Positions 25,493 to 35,381 are shown, counted from the stretch's first letter. The stretch: 64,000 nt of DNA from Streptomyces sp. ML-6 (GCF_030116705.1 NZ_JAOTIK010000001.1:5050501-5114500), one strand, 5' to 3'. A program made the numbers and translations. Notes: generated by a model not told the origin, from the letters alone.

Positions 25493-26175
25493 CCGATGGG
25501 CTCCAGATCGCGGGTCCGCCCGTCGCGCACGGTCACGTCACGGTCGGAGTACGCGGCCACCCGCGCTTCGTGGGTCACCAGGACCACGGCGACGTTGGTG
25601 GACCGGGCGGCCTCGGTGAGCAGCTGCATCACGCGCTCGCCGTTCAGCGAGTCCAGCGCGCCGGTCGGCTCGTCCGCGAAGATCACCTTCGGGGAGGCGG
25701 CCAGCGCGCGGGCCACGGCGACGCGCTGCCCCTGACCGCCGGAGACCTCGCCGGGCCGCTGGGCGGCGACGGTGTCGACCTCCAGCCGCTCCAGCCAGTG
25801 CAGGGCGGTGCGCTCGGCGTCCTTGCGCTTGGCACCGGCCAGCCGGAGCGGCAGGGCGACGTTCTCCACGCAGGTCAGCTCCGGGACGAGCTGGCCGAAC
25901 TGGAAGACGAAGCCGAACTCGGTACGGCGCAGCGCGCTGCGCTCGGCGTCCGACATGGCGGACAGCTCGCGGCCCGCGTACATGATCGTGCCTTGGTCCG
26001 GGGTGACGATGCCCGCGAGGCAGTGCAACAGGGTCGACTTGCCCGAGCCGGAGGGGCCCAGCACGGCGACGACCTCGCCGGGGTGGATGGAGAAGGACGC
26101 GCCGTCGAGGGCGGGCGTCCGGCCGTACGTCTTGTGCAGACCGTCGGCGCTGAGCAGGGAACCGGCGGGGATCAC
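25489..26175 (-). CDS. ABC transporter ATP-binding protein (MacB/LolD type)
   Basis: 228 residues. All nucleotide-binding motifs are present in order: Walker A GPSGSGKST (near 45), Q-loop FVFQFGQLVPEL, signature VSGGQGQRVAVARAL, Walker B VIFADEPTGALDS and the switch His VVLVTHEARV. The GALDS ending is the hallmark of the MacB/LolD/FtsE exporter subgroup. Starts at GTG 26175, overlapping the PadR stop as GTGA, and overlaps the permease start, so the three genes form one coupled operon. It energises the permease; substrate probably a drug or lipopeptide. Confidence 0.93.
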   Translation of the reverse strand: MIPAGSLLSADGLHKTYGRTPALDGASFSIHPGEVVAVLGPSGSGKSTLLHCLAGIVTPDQGTIMYAGRELSAMSDAERSALRRTEFGFVFQFGQLVPELTCVENVALPLRLAGAKRKDAERTALHWLERLEVDTVAAQRPGEVSGGQGQRVAVARALAASPKVIFADEPTGALDSLNGERVMQLLTEAARSTNVAVVLVTHEARVAAYSDRDVTVRDGRTRDLEPIG

Positions 26176-26696
26176 GCGCCCACCTCCATGGCGAGCCGGT
26201 CGAGCCGGGCGGCGGTCAGTTCCAGCCAGCGCAGATCGGCCTCGAGGTGGAAGAGCGCGTGGTCGCAGATCAGCTGGTCGGCCAGATCGCCCCCGCGCTT
26301 GCGGTCGGTCAGGATGCGCATCAGGCGCAGGTGCTCGGCGCGCTGCGTGTCCAGCAGGGACTCCGCGCTGCGCCCGGTGAGCAGGGCCAGGACGACCTTG
26401 GTGTAGAGCGTCGACTGGAGGTACGGCTCGGGCTTCTCCGGCTGCGCCAGCCAGGCGCCGACATCGGTGATGCCGGCCTCGGTGATGGCGTACCGCTTGC
26501 GTTCGGGGCCGCCGCCGCTCTCTATCCCGTCGACCTCGACGAGCCCGTTCTTGAGCAGCCGCGACATGGTCGAGTAGACCTGCCCGTAGTGCAGGGGGCG
26601 GTCGTGGCCGAACTTCTCGTCGAACGCGCGCTTGAGGTCGTAGCCGTGGCGTGGGCCGGACTCCAGGAGCCCGAGCAGGGTGTGGCCGATAGACAT
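26172..26696 (-). CDS. PadR-family transcriptional regulator
   Basis: 174 residues from ATG 26696 (a GTG at 26705 is an alternative). N-terminal winged helix: SIGHTLLGLLESGPRHGYDLKRAFDEKFGHDRPLHYGQVYSTMSRLLKNGLVEVDG, then a helical dimerisation tail of the PadR-s2 type. PadR proteins usually repress a neighbouring transporter operon and let go when its drug or phenolic substrate appears. Here the gene is first in an operon with an exporter, with direct GTATAC-type repeats immediately upstream. No Shine-Dalgarno precedes the start, and TACAGT lies just ahead of it, so the message may be leaderless. Confidence 0.92.
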   Translation of the reverse strand: MSIGHTLLGLLESGPRHGYDLKRAFDEKFGHDRPLHYGQVYSTMSRLLKNGLVEVDGIESGGGPERKRYAITEAGITDVGAWLAQPEKPEPYLQSTLYTKVVLALLTGRSAESLLDTQRAEHLRLMRILTDRKRGGDLADQLICDHALFHLEADLRWLELTAARLDRLAMEVGA

Positions 26697-26702
26697 GTGG
26701 AG

Positions 26703-26748
26703 CACTGTACATGGTGTGTATACCTCGGGTGTATACCCGGGGTGGGGG
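26703..26748 (-). promoter_or_regulatory. Candidate PadR operator and leaderless promoter
   Basis: The segment contains TGTATACC twice (about 26718-26725 and 26731-26738, 13 bp apart) and a flanking tgtacatggtgtgtatac near-palindrome. On the minus strand TACAGT follows seven bases before the padR ATG. Self-operators of PadR proteins are palindromes like this. Auto-repression is inferred. Confidence 0.5.
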
Positions 26749-26756
26749 TACGGGAA

Positions 26757-26787
26757 CGGGCGCGGGGAGGTGTCCTCCCCGCGCCCG
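26757..26787. terminator. Strong hairpin between the RHH gene and padR
   Basis: Perfect 14-bp stem: cgggcgcggggagg (26757-26770) and cctccccgcgcccg (26774-26787) with a 3-nt loop. It lies downstream of the SPFH-RHH operon on the minus strand and upstream of padR, isolating the two units. Confidence 0.75.
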
Positions 26788-26877
26788 TGTCTTCCCGGAA
26801 TGGTTCGTTCCGCCCGGGGCCCGTTCTCCTGCGCCGTAGCGGTGCCCGTTCTCCCGCGCCCGTAGTGGTCCCCGCCC

Positions 26878-27141
26878 TCAGGCGCCGTCCGGTGCCCGGC
26901 CCTCGTCCGGCTCCGGCCGGTTCTTCGGCGGGCGTCCGCGGCGCGGGATCGGCCGGGCCGTCCCCGGCAGCCGGCCCGCCTCCGCCAGCGCGCGGCGCAG
27001 TAGGAACTCGATCTGGGCGTTCGCGCTGCGCAGTTCGTCGGAGGCCCAGCGGGCCAGGGCGTCGTGCACCGCGGGGTCCAGCCGCAGCAGCATCTGCTTG
27101 CGCTGCGGCTGTTTCCTGCGCTCCGGGGGCTGCTCGGTCAC
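26878..27141 (-). CDS. Small ribbon-helix-helix-like DNA-binding protein
   Basis: 87 residues, from GTG 27141. It contains QMLLRLDPAVHDALARWASDELRSANAQIEFLLRRALAEAGRLP. This is a ribbon-helix-helix pattern (Arc/CopG-type): one beta strand and two helices, as in the antitoxin-like regulators of Streptomyces. Positively charged N- and C-termini fit nucleic-acid binding. Its start overlaps the stop of the SPFH gene (GTGA), so they are coupled. The RHH partner of a membrane scaffold protein is an odd pairing that recurs in Streptomyces, as I recall; role unknown. Confidence 0.75.
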   Translation of the reverse strand: MTEQPPERRKQPQRKQMLLRLDPAVHDALARWASDELRSANAQIEFLLRRALAEAGRLPGTARPIPRRGRPPKNRPEPDEGRAPDGA

Positions 27142-28109
27142 TGGTAGAGGGTGCCCGTATTGAGGACCGGCTGCGCCGCGCGGTCACCGCACAGCACCAC
27201 CATCAGATTGCTGACCATGGCGGCCTTCCGCTCCGAGTCGAGCTCGACGATGTCCTGCTCGGCGATCCGGGTCAGCGCCATCTCGACCATGCCGACCGCG
27301 CCCTCGACGATCTGCTGCCGGGCCGCGACCACCGCTCCGGCCTGCTGGCGCTGGAGCATCGCGGAGGCGATCTCGGGGGCGTACGCGAGGTGGCTGAAGC
27401 GCGACTCGATGATCCGGACGCCGGCCGCCTGCACCCGGGCGGTCAGCTCCACGGCCAGCTTCTCGGTGATCTCCTCGGCGTTGCCGCGCAGCGAGAGGCC
27501 GTCCTCGTCGTGGGCGTCGTAGGGGTACTCGATCGCGATGTGCCGGACGGCCGCCTCGGTCTGGGTGGCGACGAACTCCAGGAAGTCGTCGACCTCGAAG
27601 AGGGCCTGCGCGGTGTCCTCGACCTTCCAGACGACGATCGCGGCCAGCTCGATCGGGTTGCCGTAGGCGTCGTTGACCTTCAGGACCGCGGTCTCGTGGT
27701 TGCGGACCCGGGTGGAGATCTTCTGGCTGCTGGTGAGCGGGTTGATCCAGCGCAGCCCGTCCGTGCGGATCGTGCCGACGTACCGGCCGAAGAGCTGGAT
27801 CACCCGGGCCTCGCCCGGTGCGACCATCTTCACACCCGTCATGCAGAAGAACGAGGCGATGACCAGCAGGACCCCGAAGATGCACACCGGGACGCCCACG
27901 CCGTTGTTCCCGTTCGAGCCGACGACACCGCCGACGATGGCCAGGCCGATGCCGGCGATCACCCCGAGCACGGTCAGCAGCAGGCCGAGGCCGCCGGGAA
28001 TGCTGTGTGCCGTCACCTCTCTCACCTGCGGCTCGGGCATCTGCGGGGCATCGGGCGCGAGTTCGGCGGGCAGGGTGGCCACATCGCGCGGATTGCTGTG
28101 GTCGGTCAT
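27138..28109 (-). CDS. SPFH (stomatin/prohibitin/flotillin) domain protein
   Basis: 323 residues. Two adjacent hydrophobic helices near the N-terminus (about 40-100: [26 protein letters not shown] and [20 protein letters not shown]) are followed by [30 protein letters not shown] and a full SPFH core. The core includes [48 protein letters not shown], and helices ending [50 protein letters not shown] proteins form membrane-bound ring scaffolds that organise other proteins. The start ATG 28109 has GGGGGA. It is divergent from the PBP gene and coupled to the small RHH gene. Confidence 0.92.
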   Translation of the reverse strand: MTDHSNPRDVATLPAELAPDAPQMPEPQVREVTAHSIPGGLGLLLTVLGVIAGIGLAIVGGVVGSNGNNGVGVPVCIFGVLLVIASFFCMTGVKMVAPGEARVIQLFGRYVGTIRTDGLRWINPLTSSQKISTRVRNHETAVLKVNDAYGNPIELAAIVVWKVEDTAQALFEVDDFLEFVATQTEAAVRHIAIEYPYDAHDEDGLSLRGNAEEITEKLAVELTARVQAAGVRIIESRFSHLAYAPEIASAMLQRQQAGAVVAARQQIVEGAVGMVEMALTRIAEQDIVELDSERKAAMVSNLMVVLCGDRAAQPVLNTGTLYQ

Positions 28110-28329
28110 GGAATCCCCCGTTTCGTACGGCTGGCTCGTGCTAGCAATGTGATTACACATTAACGGTTTTCGCAACCCTGGGCACCCCTCGTGAGTCGGT
28201 TCCCTAGAGAACGGGTGCTGATTGTCACGTCCGAGAAAGACCGCATCGCTTGCTTTTTGTCCTCGCCGACGGTGTTAGCTGGCTGGGCCGAGTGATCCGG
28301 TCCAGCAGAGAAACAGGAGCAACACAGCG

Positions 28330-30564
28330 ATGGGTCGAGCTGATGCGCGACGAGCCCAGCGGCGCGGAGCGCGGCGGGCCCCCAATGGCGGCGGCATACG
28401 CAGACTCTTCACCTGGAAGAAGATGCTGGGCACCTTCTTCGGGCTCTGCCTGCTGGTCATGGGCGCCTTCGTGGCGCTCTACCTGTACGTGGACATCCCG
28501 AAGGCCAACGCCATGGCCGAGCGGCAGAGCAACGTCTACCAGTACAGCGACGGCTCCCTGCTGACCCGGGTCGGCAACGGCGTCAACCGCCAGATCGTGG
28601 ACCTCGGGGAGGTCCCCGAGGACGTGCAGCACACCTTCGTCGCCGCCGAGAACAAGACGTTCTACGACGATGAGGGCATCGACCTGAAGGGCACCGCCCG
28701 CGGCATCCTCAACACGCTCAGCGGCAAGGGCAAGCAGGGTGGCTCGACCATCACCCAGCAGTACGTGAAGAACTACTACCTGACGCAGGACCCGACGATC
28801 AGCCGGAAGCTCAAGGAGCTGGTGATCTCCCTCAAGGTCGACAGCAAGAAGAGCAAGAACTACATCCTCGCCGGGTACATCAACACCGCGTACTACGGCC
28901 GCGGCGCGAGCGGCATCCAGGCCGCGGCGCAGGCCTACTACGGGGTCGACGCCAAGGACCTCGACGTCTCCCAGGGCGCCTACCTGGCCTCCGTGCTCCA
29001 GGCCCCCAGCCAGTACGACTGGCAGACCGCGAGCGAGACCGGCAAGAAGCTGGTCAAGGACCGCTGGGCCTACACGCTCGACAACATGGTCGAGATGAAG
29101 TGGCTCGACAAGGCCGAGCGCGACAAGCTGGAGTTCCCGGTCCCGCAGAAGGCCAAGCCCGCCAAGGGCATGGAGGGCCAGACCGGGTACCTCGTCGAGG
29201 CGGCCAACAAGGAGCTGGACGAGCAGGGCGTCACCGCGGAGATGCGGCAGGCCGGCGGCTGGACCTTCACGCTCAACATCGACAAGAAGCGGCAGAAGCA
29301 GCTGGAGGCCTCGGTCGACCGCCAGCTGGAGTCCAAGCTGGACCGCGAGGGCAACAAGGTCGACGCGACCGTCCAGGCCGGCGCCACCTCCGTGAACCCG
29401 AAGACCGGCGCCGTCGTCGCGATGTACGGCGGCGTGGACTACACCAAGCACTACATCTCCAACGCCACGCGCCAGGACTACCAGCCCGCCTCCACCTTCA
29501 AGCCGCTGGTGTTCGCCTCCGCGCTGGAGAACGGGTCCAAGACCCAGAACGGCGATCTGATCGGCGTCAACACCCGCTACGACGGCACCAGCAAGCGGCC
29601 CGTCGTGGGCAGCACCACCCCGTTCGCCCCGCAGAACGAGGACGACCGCAGCTACGGCGACGTCACCGTGCAGACCGCCATGAACAAGTCGATCAACTCG
29701 GCCTTCGCACAGATGGTCGTCGACGTCGGCCCGGCCGAGGTGAAGAAGACCGCGCTCGCCCTCGGCGTCCCCGACAAGAACTTCCCCGAGCGCCCCGCCA
29801 TCACGCTGGGCACGATGAACGCTTCGACCTGGGACATGGCGGGCGCGTACGCCACGCTCGACAACCACGGCAAGAAGGTCACGCCGTTCATCGTGAAGTC
29901 CGCCAAGCACCGCGAGCGGACGGTCGAACCGGTCGAGGGCATCGGCAGCCAGGTCATCAGCCGCAAGTCCGCCGACACCGTCACCTCCGTCCTCCAGGGC
30001 GTCGTGAAGAACGGCTCCGGCAGCAGGGCGGCCAGCATGTCCTACGAGGCGGCGGGCAAGACGGGTACGTCGGAGAACAACAAGTCGGCCTGGTTCGCCG
30101 CCTATACCCCGGACCTGACCACGGTCGTCGCGCTCTTCGGCGAGTCGCCCAAGGAGGGCGGCGGCCAGGTCACCCTGACCGGCACCGCCAACTCCGGCCG
30201 GGCCAACGGTGGTGGCTTCCCGGCGGAGATCTGGGGGGACTACACGCTCGGCGCGCTGAACGGCACCCACGCCACGTTCGACCTGGAGGACGTCGAGCAG
30301 GGCGAGGTCAGCCTGCCGCCGCCCTCGCAGAGCCCCTCGCAGTCGCCGAGCACCGAGCCGCCGGCCTCGCAGTCGCCCGAGGTCCCGGAACAGAGTCCGA
30401 GCGACACGGTCAGCCAGTCGCCGAGCCAGTCGCCCGAGGTGCCGCCGAGCCAGTCGCCCGAGGTGCCGCCGAGCCAGTCCCCGGAGCCGCCGACCGGCGG
30501 AGTCCCCGGCAAACCGGGCGACGGCGACGAGAACGGCCTCACCGAGAACGCGCCCCCGCGGTAA
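28330..30564 (+). CDS. Class A penicillin-binding protein (bifunctional transglycosylase/transpeptidase)
   Basis: 744 residues. A basic cytoplasmic tail and one anchor helix (about 30-55) lead to the GT51 transglycosylase with E107 in VAAENKTFYDDEG and the GGSTITQQYVKN motif. The transpeptidase domain has S388-x-x-K391 (QPASTFKPL), S-x-N in NKSINSAFAQ and K577-T-G (AAGKTGTSE), so both activities look intact. The C-terminal tail (about 665-744) is a low-complexity Ser-Gln-Pro stretch with repeated QSPEVPPS. It would polymerise and cross-link peptidoglycan outside the membrane. Start ATG 28330 is the best supported. Terminates at a hairpin shared with the convergent catalase gene. Confidence 0.95.
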   Translation: MGRADARRAQRRGARRAPNGGGIRRLFTWKKMLGTFFGLCLLVMGAFVALYLYVDIPKANAMAERQSNVYQYSDGSLLTRVGNGVNRQIVDLGEVPEDVQHTFVAAENKTFYDDEGIDLKGTARGILNTLSGKGKQGGSTITQQYVKNYYLTQDPTISRKLKELVISLKVDSKKSKNYILAGYINTAYYGRGASGIQAAAQAYYGVDAKDLDVSQGAYLASVLQAPSQYDWQTASETGKKLVKDRWAYTLDNMVEMKWLDKAERDKLEFPVPQKAKPAKGMEGQTGYLVEAANKELDEQGVTAEMRQAGGWTFTLNIDKKRQKQLEASVDRQLESKLDREGNKVDATVQAGATSVNPKTGAVVAMYGGVDYTKHYISNATRQDYQPASTFKPLVFASALENGSKTQNGDLIGVNTRYDGTSKRPVVGSTTPFAPQNEDDRSYGDVTVQTAMNKSINSAFAQMVVDVGPAEVKKTALALGVPDKNFPERPAITLGTMNASTWDMAGAYATLDNHGKKVTPFIVKSAKHRERTVEPVEGIGSQVISRKSADTVTSVLQGVVKNGSGSRAASMSYEAAGKTGTSENNKSAWFAAYTPDLTTVVALFGESPKEGGGQVTLTGTANSGRANGGGFPAEIWGDYTLGALNGTHATFDLEDVEQGEVSLPPPSQSPSQSPSTEPPASQSPEVPEQSPSDTVSQSPSQSPEVPPSQSPEVPPSQSPEPPTGGVPGKPGDGDENGLTENAPPR

Positions 30565-30606
30565 GCGGCTGAAGCGCAGAGGCCGGGGGGCGGGGCCGAA
30601 GCGCAG

Positions 30607-30644
30607 GGGGCGGGGGCAGTGCCGGCAAGCACCGCCCCCGCCCC
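30607..30644. terminator. Bidirectional terminator between the PBP and catalase genes
   Basis: Arms ggggcgggggcagtgc (30607-30622) and gcaccgcccccgcccc (30629-30644) pair with one mismatch and a six-base loop. Very stable hairpin between convergent genes. Confidence 0.75.
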
Positions 30645-30662
30645 GTTCCGCTTACGACGGCC

Positions 30663-32132
30663 TCAGCCGCTGTTGACCTTCTTGGCGATCCGGTCGCCGA
30701 GGTCCTTGTCCACGTTGCGCCAGTACTCCAGCGCCCGCTCCAGGACCGGGGGGCTCACCCCGTCCAGCAGATGGCCGGAAATATTGCCCACCATCCGCTC
30801 CCGGGCGGCGTCGTCCAGCACCTTGCGCACCAGCGTGCCCGCCTGGCCCCAGTCGTCGTCCTCGCTGTGCAGCTTGTACGCCTCGTGGACCATCTCGCCC
30901 GCCGTCGCCCAGCCCGCCGGGTCGCCGAAGCGCGCGGTGTCCGCGGCCGGACCGCCGTAGGAGTTCGGCGCGTAGACCGCTCCCGTACGGCTCGGCTCGT
31001 ACCGCATCGGGCCGTCCTTCGCGTACGAGTTCCGGCCGAAGCGCGGGCGGTTCGGGGGCAGCTGCGCGTAGTTCGGGCCGATCCGGTACCGGTGCGTGTC
31101 CGGGTACGAGAACAGCCGGCCGAGCAGCATCTTGTCGGGCGAGGGCCCGATGCCGGGCACCAGGTTCGACGGCTCGAAGGACGCCTGCTCGATGTGGACG
31201 AAGAAGTCCTCCGGATTCTCGTCGAGCGTCATCCGGCCGACCTCGATCTCCGGGTAGTCGGCGTGCGGCCACACCTTCGTCAGGTCGAACGGGTTGAACC
31301 GGTAGTTCGGCGCGTCCTCGAACGGCATGACCTGGACGTACAGCGTCCAGCTCGGGTGGTCGCCGCGCCTGATCGCCTCGAACAGGTCCCGGCGGTGGAC
31401 GTCGCCGTCCACACCGGCCATCCGGTCGGCCTCCTCCTGGGTGTAGAAGTCGATGCCCTGGTCGGTCTTGAAGCGGTACTTCACCCAGAACCGCTCGCCG
31501 CCCGCGTTGACCCACATGTAGGTGTGCGAGCTGTAGCCGTTCATGTGCCGGTACGTCTTCGGGATGCCCCGGTCGCCCATCAGCCACGTCACCATGTGCG
31601 CGGACTCGGGGGACAGGGTCCAGAAGTCCCACTGCATGTCGTGGTCGCGCACCGCGCTGTCCGGGCGCCGCTTCTGCGAACGGATGAAGTCCTGGAACTT
31701 CATCGGGTCGCGGACGAAGAAGATCGGCGTGTTGTTGCCGACCATGTCGTAGTTGCCCTGCTCGGTGTAGAACTTCAGGGCGAATCCGCGGGGGTCGCGC
31801 CAGGTGTCGGGGGAGCCCTGTTCGCCGGCGACCGTGGAGAAGCGGGCGAGCATCGCGGTCTCCTTGCCCGGCTGGAAGAGGTCGGCCTTGGTGAACTGAC
31901 TGACGTTGTTGGTCACCCTGAAGGTGCCGTAGGCCCCCGACCCCTTCGCGTGGACCACTCGCTCCGGCACCCGTTCACGGTTGAACTGGGCCATCTTCTC
32001 GATGAGGTAGTGGTCCTGGAGCAGGATCGGCCCGTCGGCCCCGACGGTGAGCGAGTGTTCGTCGCTCTCCACCGGGATTCCGGCGTTGTTCGTGGTGTAG
32101 GGGGTGTTCCGGGTCTTGGATTCCTCGGACAC
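30663..32132 (-). CDS. Monofunctional heme catalase
   Basis: 489 residues, the size of a clade 3 small-subunit catalase. The active site is complete: His61 in [12 protein letters not shown], the distal Asn in [10 protein letters not shown], and the heme-ligand Tyr region [21 protein letters not shown]. It decomposes hydrogen peroxide in the cytoplasm. Start is GTG 32132. In S. coelicolor the major vegetative catalase gene is controlled by a Fur-type repressor; I do not see a clear TTTAGATATCTAAA-like box in the 133 bp upstream, so the regulation here is open. It is followed by the SpoIIE-type gene's own unit, which ends just before it. Confidence 0.93.
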   Translation of the reverse strand: MSEESKTRNTPYTTNNAGIPVESDEHSLTVGADGPILLQDHYLIEKMAQFNRERVPERVVHAKGSGAYGTFRVTNNVSQFTKADLFQPGKETAMLARFSTVAGEQGSPDTWRDPRGFALKFYTEQGNYDMVGNNTPIFFVRDPMKFQDFIRSQKRRPDSAVRDHDMQWDFWTLSPESAHMVTWLMGDRGIPKTYRHMNGYSSHTYMWVNAGGERFWVKYRFKTDQGIDFYTQEEADRMAGVDGDVHRRDLFEAIRRGDHPSWTLYVQVMPFEDAPNYRFNPFDLTKVWPHADYPEIEVGRMTLDENPEDFFVHIEQASFEPSNLVPGIGPSPDKMLLGRLFSYPDTHRYRIGPNYAQLPPNRPRFGRNSYAKDGPMRYEPSRTGAVYAPNSYGGPAADTARFGDPAGWATAGEMVHEAYKLHSEDDDWGQAGTLVRKVLDDAARERMVGNISGHLLDGVSPPVLERALEYWRNVDKDLGDRIAKKVNSG

Positions 32133-32265
32133 GAGCGTCCTCCCGTCGGTGGGGTTTCGGTCAGGTCGTCTCGTTCACGACTGAAGTCAAACCCGCCGAC
32201 AGGAGGTCGGCAACATTTCGTCACTGTCCGTACGAGCCCTTCCCCGGGCCCGTACCGCACCGCGC

Positions 32266-34176
32266 CTACTGGCCCCGGGTCGGCATCTCGAACCAGACCA
32301 CCTTGCCGGTCGAGAGCCGGGTCGCCCCCCACCGCCTGGCCAGCCGGTTCACCAGGAACAGACCGCGACCGCCCTCGTCCATGTCCCGCGCCCGGCGCTG
32401 CCGGGGCAGCTGCGGGGCGTCGTCGCCGACCTCGCAGCGCAGGATGTCGGTGCGCAGCAACCGCAGCGAAACCGGTCGCTCCGCGTAGCGGACGGCATTG
32501 GTGACCACCTCGCTGACCAGGAGCTCCACCGAGTCGGAGAGGTCGTCCAGACCCCACCGCCCGAGCGCGCGCCGGGCCAGCCTGCGGGCCCGGCCCGGGG
32601 CGGTCTCCTCCGGCTCCAGGTGCCAGTAGGCGACGTCGCTCGGCGCGATCCCGTCGAACCGGGCGGCGAGCAGCGCGATGTCGTCGTCCCGGTCACCGGG
32701 GCCGAGCATGTCCAGGACGTCGTCGCACAGCGCCTCCAGCGGCGGCGAGTGGTCCGGACCGGTCAGCCGGGCGGTGGCGGCGAGCCGTTCGCGCAGCATC
32801 TCGATGCCGGTCCACACGTCCCGCAGCCGGGACTCCACCAGCCCGTCGGTGTACAGCAGCAGCGTGGCCCCGGCGGGCGCGTCCAGCTCGACCGCCTCGA
32901 AGTCCACCCCGCCGACCCCGATCGGCGCGCCCGGCGGCACCCGCAGCACCTCCGCACGGCCGCCCAGGTGGAGCAGGACGGGCGGCGGATGCCCGGCGTT
33001 GGCGACGGTGATCCGGTGTGCGACCGGGTCGTACACCGCGTACATGCAGGTCGCCATGCGGTCGCTGCCCAGCCGCTGGGCCTGCTCGTCGAGGTGGTGC
33101 AGCACCTCCTGCGGCGGCAGGTCGAGCCCGGCCAGGGTCTGCGCGGTGGTGCGCAGCTGGCCCATGATCGCCGCGGACGTCATGGAGTGGCCCATGACGT
33201 CGCCGACGACCAGGGCGACCCTGCTGCCGGGCAGCGGGATCGCGTCGTACCAGTCGCCGCCGACCCGGGCCGTCTCGGCGGCCGGGAGGTAGCGGGAGGC
33301 GAGCCGGACACCGGTCGGCTGCGGCAGCGAGTCGGGCAGCATGGTGCGCTGGAGCTCGTCGGCGATGTACGCCTCGCGCCCGTACAGCACCGCCTTGTCG
33401 ATGCCGAGCGCGGTGTGCGTCGCCAGCTGGGCCGCGACCAGCAGGTCGTTGGCCTCGAAGGGCGGCCGCTCGGTGCCGCGGAGGAAGACGGCGGCGCCGA
33501 TCACCCGCCGCCGTCCGCGCAGCGGGGCGAGGATCGCGCGGTGCCCGGTGGGCACGGTGCGGTCGGCGCCGAGCAGCTCGGGCAGCGCGGCGCGGGCCGC
33601 CGCGGAGTCCCCGAAGACCGGGCGCACCCCGCGCAGCACCTCGGCCAGCGCGCCGCCGGAGCTGACCTCGCACAGCTCGGCCGCGGGCGTCAGGTCGCTG
33701 TGCGGGTCGATGACGGGCAGCCGCAGCCGCTCGATCTCCGAGGCGCTGTCCGTGCCCTCCTCGTTCAGCCGCAGCCGGTCGGACCGGCGCAGCCGCAGCA
33801 CGAAGGGGGAGACCGGCCGCTCGTCGCCGACCGGGAGCGGGTCGCGGAGGTAGACCAGTATGGCGTCGGAGAACGTCGGCACACTGGCCCGGCACAGGCC
33901 CAGCACGATCTCGTCCAGGTCTATGCCCCGGGCGATCCGCCGGGTGGCGGCGCCGACGAACCGCAGCCGGTCGCCCTCGCGACGGGCCGCGGCCTGGGGG
34001 TCGGGTCCGGCGGGGCCAGTGCCCGCCGCGGGGCCGGGCGACGAGGCCGGCCCGGGGATCGCGGCGGCGGCAGGGGAAGCGGCCGGCGCGGCGTCCTGCT
34101 GCCGCGGCCGGGTGCGTTCCTGCGACCGGGCGGCGAGAGGCTGCCGGCCTTCGTGGGAGGTGGGATGCTCCGTCAC
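32266..34176 (-). CDS. SpoIIE-type PP2C phosphatase with GAF-like and HATPase domains
   Basis: 636 residues. After a Pro/Ala-rich start (about 1-60), residues about 65-270 form a GAF-like sensor with a ligand-type stretch RAILAPLRGRRRVIGAAVFLRGTERPPFEANDLLVAAQLATHTALGID. The SpoIIE/PP2C core then has RVGGDWYDAIPLPGSRVALVVGDVMGHSMTSAAIMGQLR, with the metal-binding Asp residues, and the late GDRDDDIALLAARFDG. A C-terminal anti-sigma-like HATPase_c_2 carries SELLVSEVVTNAVRYAERPVSLRLL and DMDEGGRGLFLVNRLARRWG. Such proteins dephosphorylate anti-sigma-factor antagonists, so this is likely a sensor in a partner-switching cascade; no partner gene is adjacent. Start GTG 34176 has only a weak ribosome site. 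Confidence 0.9.
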   Translation of the reverse strand: MTEHPTSHEGRQPLAARSQERTRPRQQDAAPAASPAAAAIPGPASSPGPAAGTGPAGPDPQAAARREGDRLRFVGAATRRIARGIDLDEIVLGLCRASVPTFSDAILVYLRDPLPVGDERPVSPFVLRLRRSDRLRLNEEGTDSASEIERLRLPVIDPHSDLTPAAELCEVSSGGALAEVLRGVRPVFGDSAAARAALPELLGADRTVPTGHRAILAPLRGRRRVIGAAVFLRGTERPPFEANDLLVAAQLATHTALGIDKAVLYGREAYIADELQRTMLPDSLPQPTGVRLASRYLPAAETARVGGDWYDAIPLPGSRVALVVGDVMGHSMTSAAIMGQLRTTAQTLAGLDLPPQEVLHHLDEQAQRLGSDRMATCMYAVYDPVAHRITVANAGHPPPVLLHLGGRAEVLRVPPGAPIGVGGVDFEAVELDAPAGATLLLYTDGLVESRLRDVWTGIEMLRERLAATARLTGPDHSPPLEALCDDVLDMLGPGDRDDDIALLAARFDGIAPSDVAYWHLEPEETAPGRARRLARRALGRWGLDDLSDSVELLVSEVVTNAVRYAERPVSLRLLRTDILRCEVGDDAPQLPRQRRARDMDEGGRGLFLVNRLARRWGATRLSTGKVVWFEMPTRGQ

Positions 34177-34263
34177 GCGTGGGATTCCGTCCGTCCGGGC
34201 CGGTTGTATGAGGCAATCGCCTTGTGAGGCGTTACTGTGCCCCGGCAAGAGCGGCGATAACAA

Positions 34264-34547
34264 CGGCTGTCATCGGATGCCCCGGGACGCGGGGCTGAAA
34301 CCGGATGCCTGCGGGATGGGTCGACGACACCGTTTCCGGCGACGGGGCGGGCAACGGCGAGCACGTCTCCACCCCCTCGTAGTGGCTCATACGATTCATA
34401 CGACTGATGCGGCTCATACAGCTCATGCAGTGCGCGGTGATCGTGCGGTGACTTGTGGTCAGGTGCTGCGCCGCGCCTCCCGGTTGGAGTGGAGCGGCCC
34501 TCCGGAGGACGATCCTACGTTTGCCCCCCTGGGATGCATCAAGGGTC
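34264..34547. other. Intergenic region with short CAT-type repeats
   Basis: 284 bp above the SpoIIE-type gene. A patch at 34386-34427 has five near-copies of a 9-10 bp unit of the form ctcatacga/ttcatacga/gctcatacag. It is unusually AT-rich and repetitive and may be a promoter-proximal tract or a binding-site array; no gene is seen. Confidence 0.4.
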
Positions 34548-35276
34548 TCACGACGGCATACGCGTGGGGGTACGGTCCCAGTCATCCGGAAGCACCGGAA
34601 CCCGCCACCGCGGATCGGGCCGCCAGTCCTCCCAGCCGTCCCGGAACGGAGCGCCCCACTCCCGGATCACCTCGACGGCCGCGAGACCCGCGGTCCGCAC
34701 GTCGCGGGCGGCCCGGGGAGTCATCAGACCGACCCGCCGGGCCATCTCGAACTCGTCCTCGTCGCGCCACACCCAGCTGCGGTCCGGGTACACGGAGATG
34801 TCGAGAAAGTGATCCTCGGAATCGACGCCGCCCTCCCACCGGGTGTGCGGTTCCTCCAGGTTCACGTACCAGCTGCGGAACCGCCAGGCCGGTTCCCAGA
34901 ACAGCCAGACCGACCACGGCTCGCCCGGCCGGGCGAGCTTCAGCACGCCGTTGCCGGCCCAGCTGGTGCGGGCGGTGGTGCGCGGGGCGGTGTAACGGGT
35001 GGCGAGCGGCTCGGCGTGCACGTCGGTGCCGTTCGCCAGCACCGGCTTCACGCACTCGGTGCCCGGCGCCACCCACACGGCGAGCAACTCGTCGGTGTCC
35101 TGCACGACGGTGACCGGGCGGCAGATGTGGAACGGGGCGGATTCGCCCTCCCGCCCCGACGGGGCCGGGCCGCCGGTCCGCCCCGGCGCGGGCGGGCGGC
35201 CGTTGCGACGGTAGCGCCAGAGGATGTGGTCCCCCGGTGCCCAGTGCTCGATCTGTCCGCTGTCCGTACCTGCCAT
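34548..35276 (-). CDS. DUF402 domain protein (FomD-like)
   Basis: 242 residues. The DUF402 core is evident: TVVQDTDELLAVWVAPGTECVKPV, LFWEPAWRFRSWYVNLEEPHTRWEGGVDSEDHFLDISVYPDRSWVWRDEDEFEMARRVG. It carries the conserved W, Y, N and the paired acidic D-E-D-E residues of the FomD fold, which binds divalent metal and hydrolyses nucleoside mono- or di-phosphate esters. The reaction in this protein is not established. The start is ATG 35276. It runs in the same direction as the fumarase gene 105 bp above it. Confidence 0.85.
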   Translation of the reverse strand: MAGTDSGQIEHWAPGDHILWRYRRNGRPPAPGRTGGPAPSGREGESAPFHICRPVTVVQDTDELLAVWVAPGTECVKPVLANGTDVHAEPLATRYTAPRTTARTSWAGNGVLKLARPGEPWSVWLFWEPAWRFRSWYVNLEEPHTRWEGGVDSEDHFLDISVYPDRSWVWRDEDEFEMARRVGLMTPRAARDVRTAGLAAVEVIREWGAPFRDGWEDWRPDPRWRVPVLPDDWDRTPTRMPS

Positions 35277-35381
35277 GGACGGATCTTAGGGGGTGTTCCG
35301 GGAGCGGCGTCGTCCGCCCGACGGACGGAACTTTCGGAACACGCCCCCCGGCGGCCCGGTGCCCGTCGGCCGCGGGGCGGG

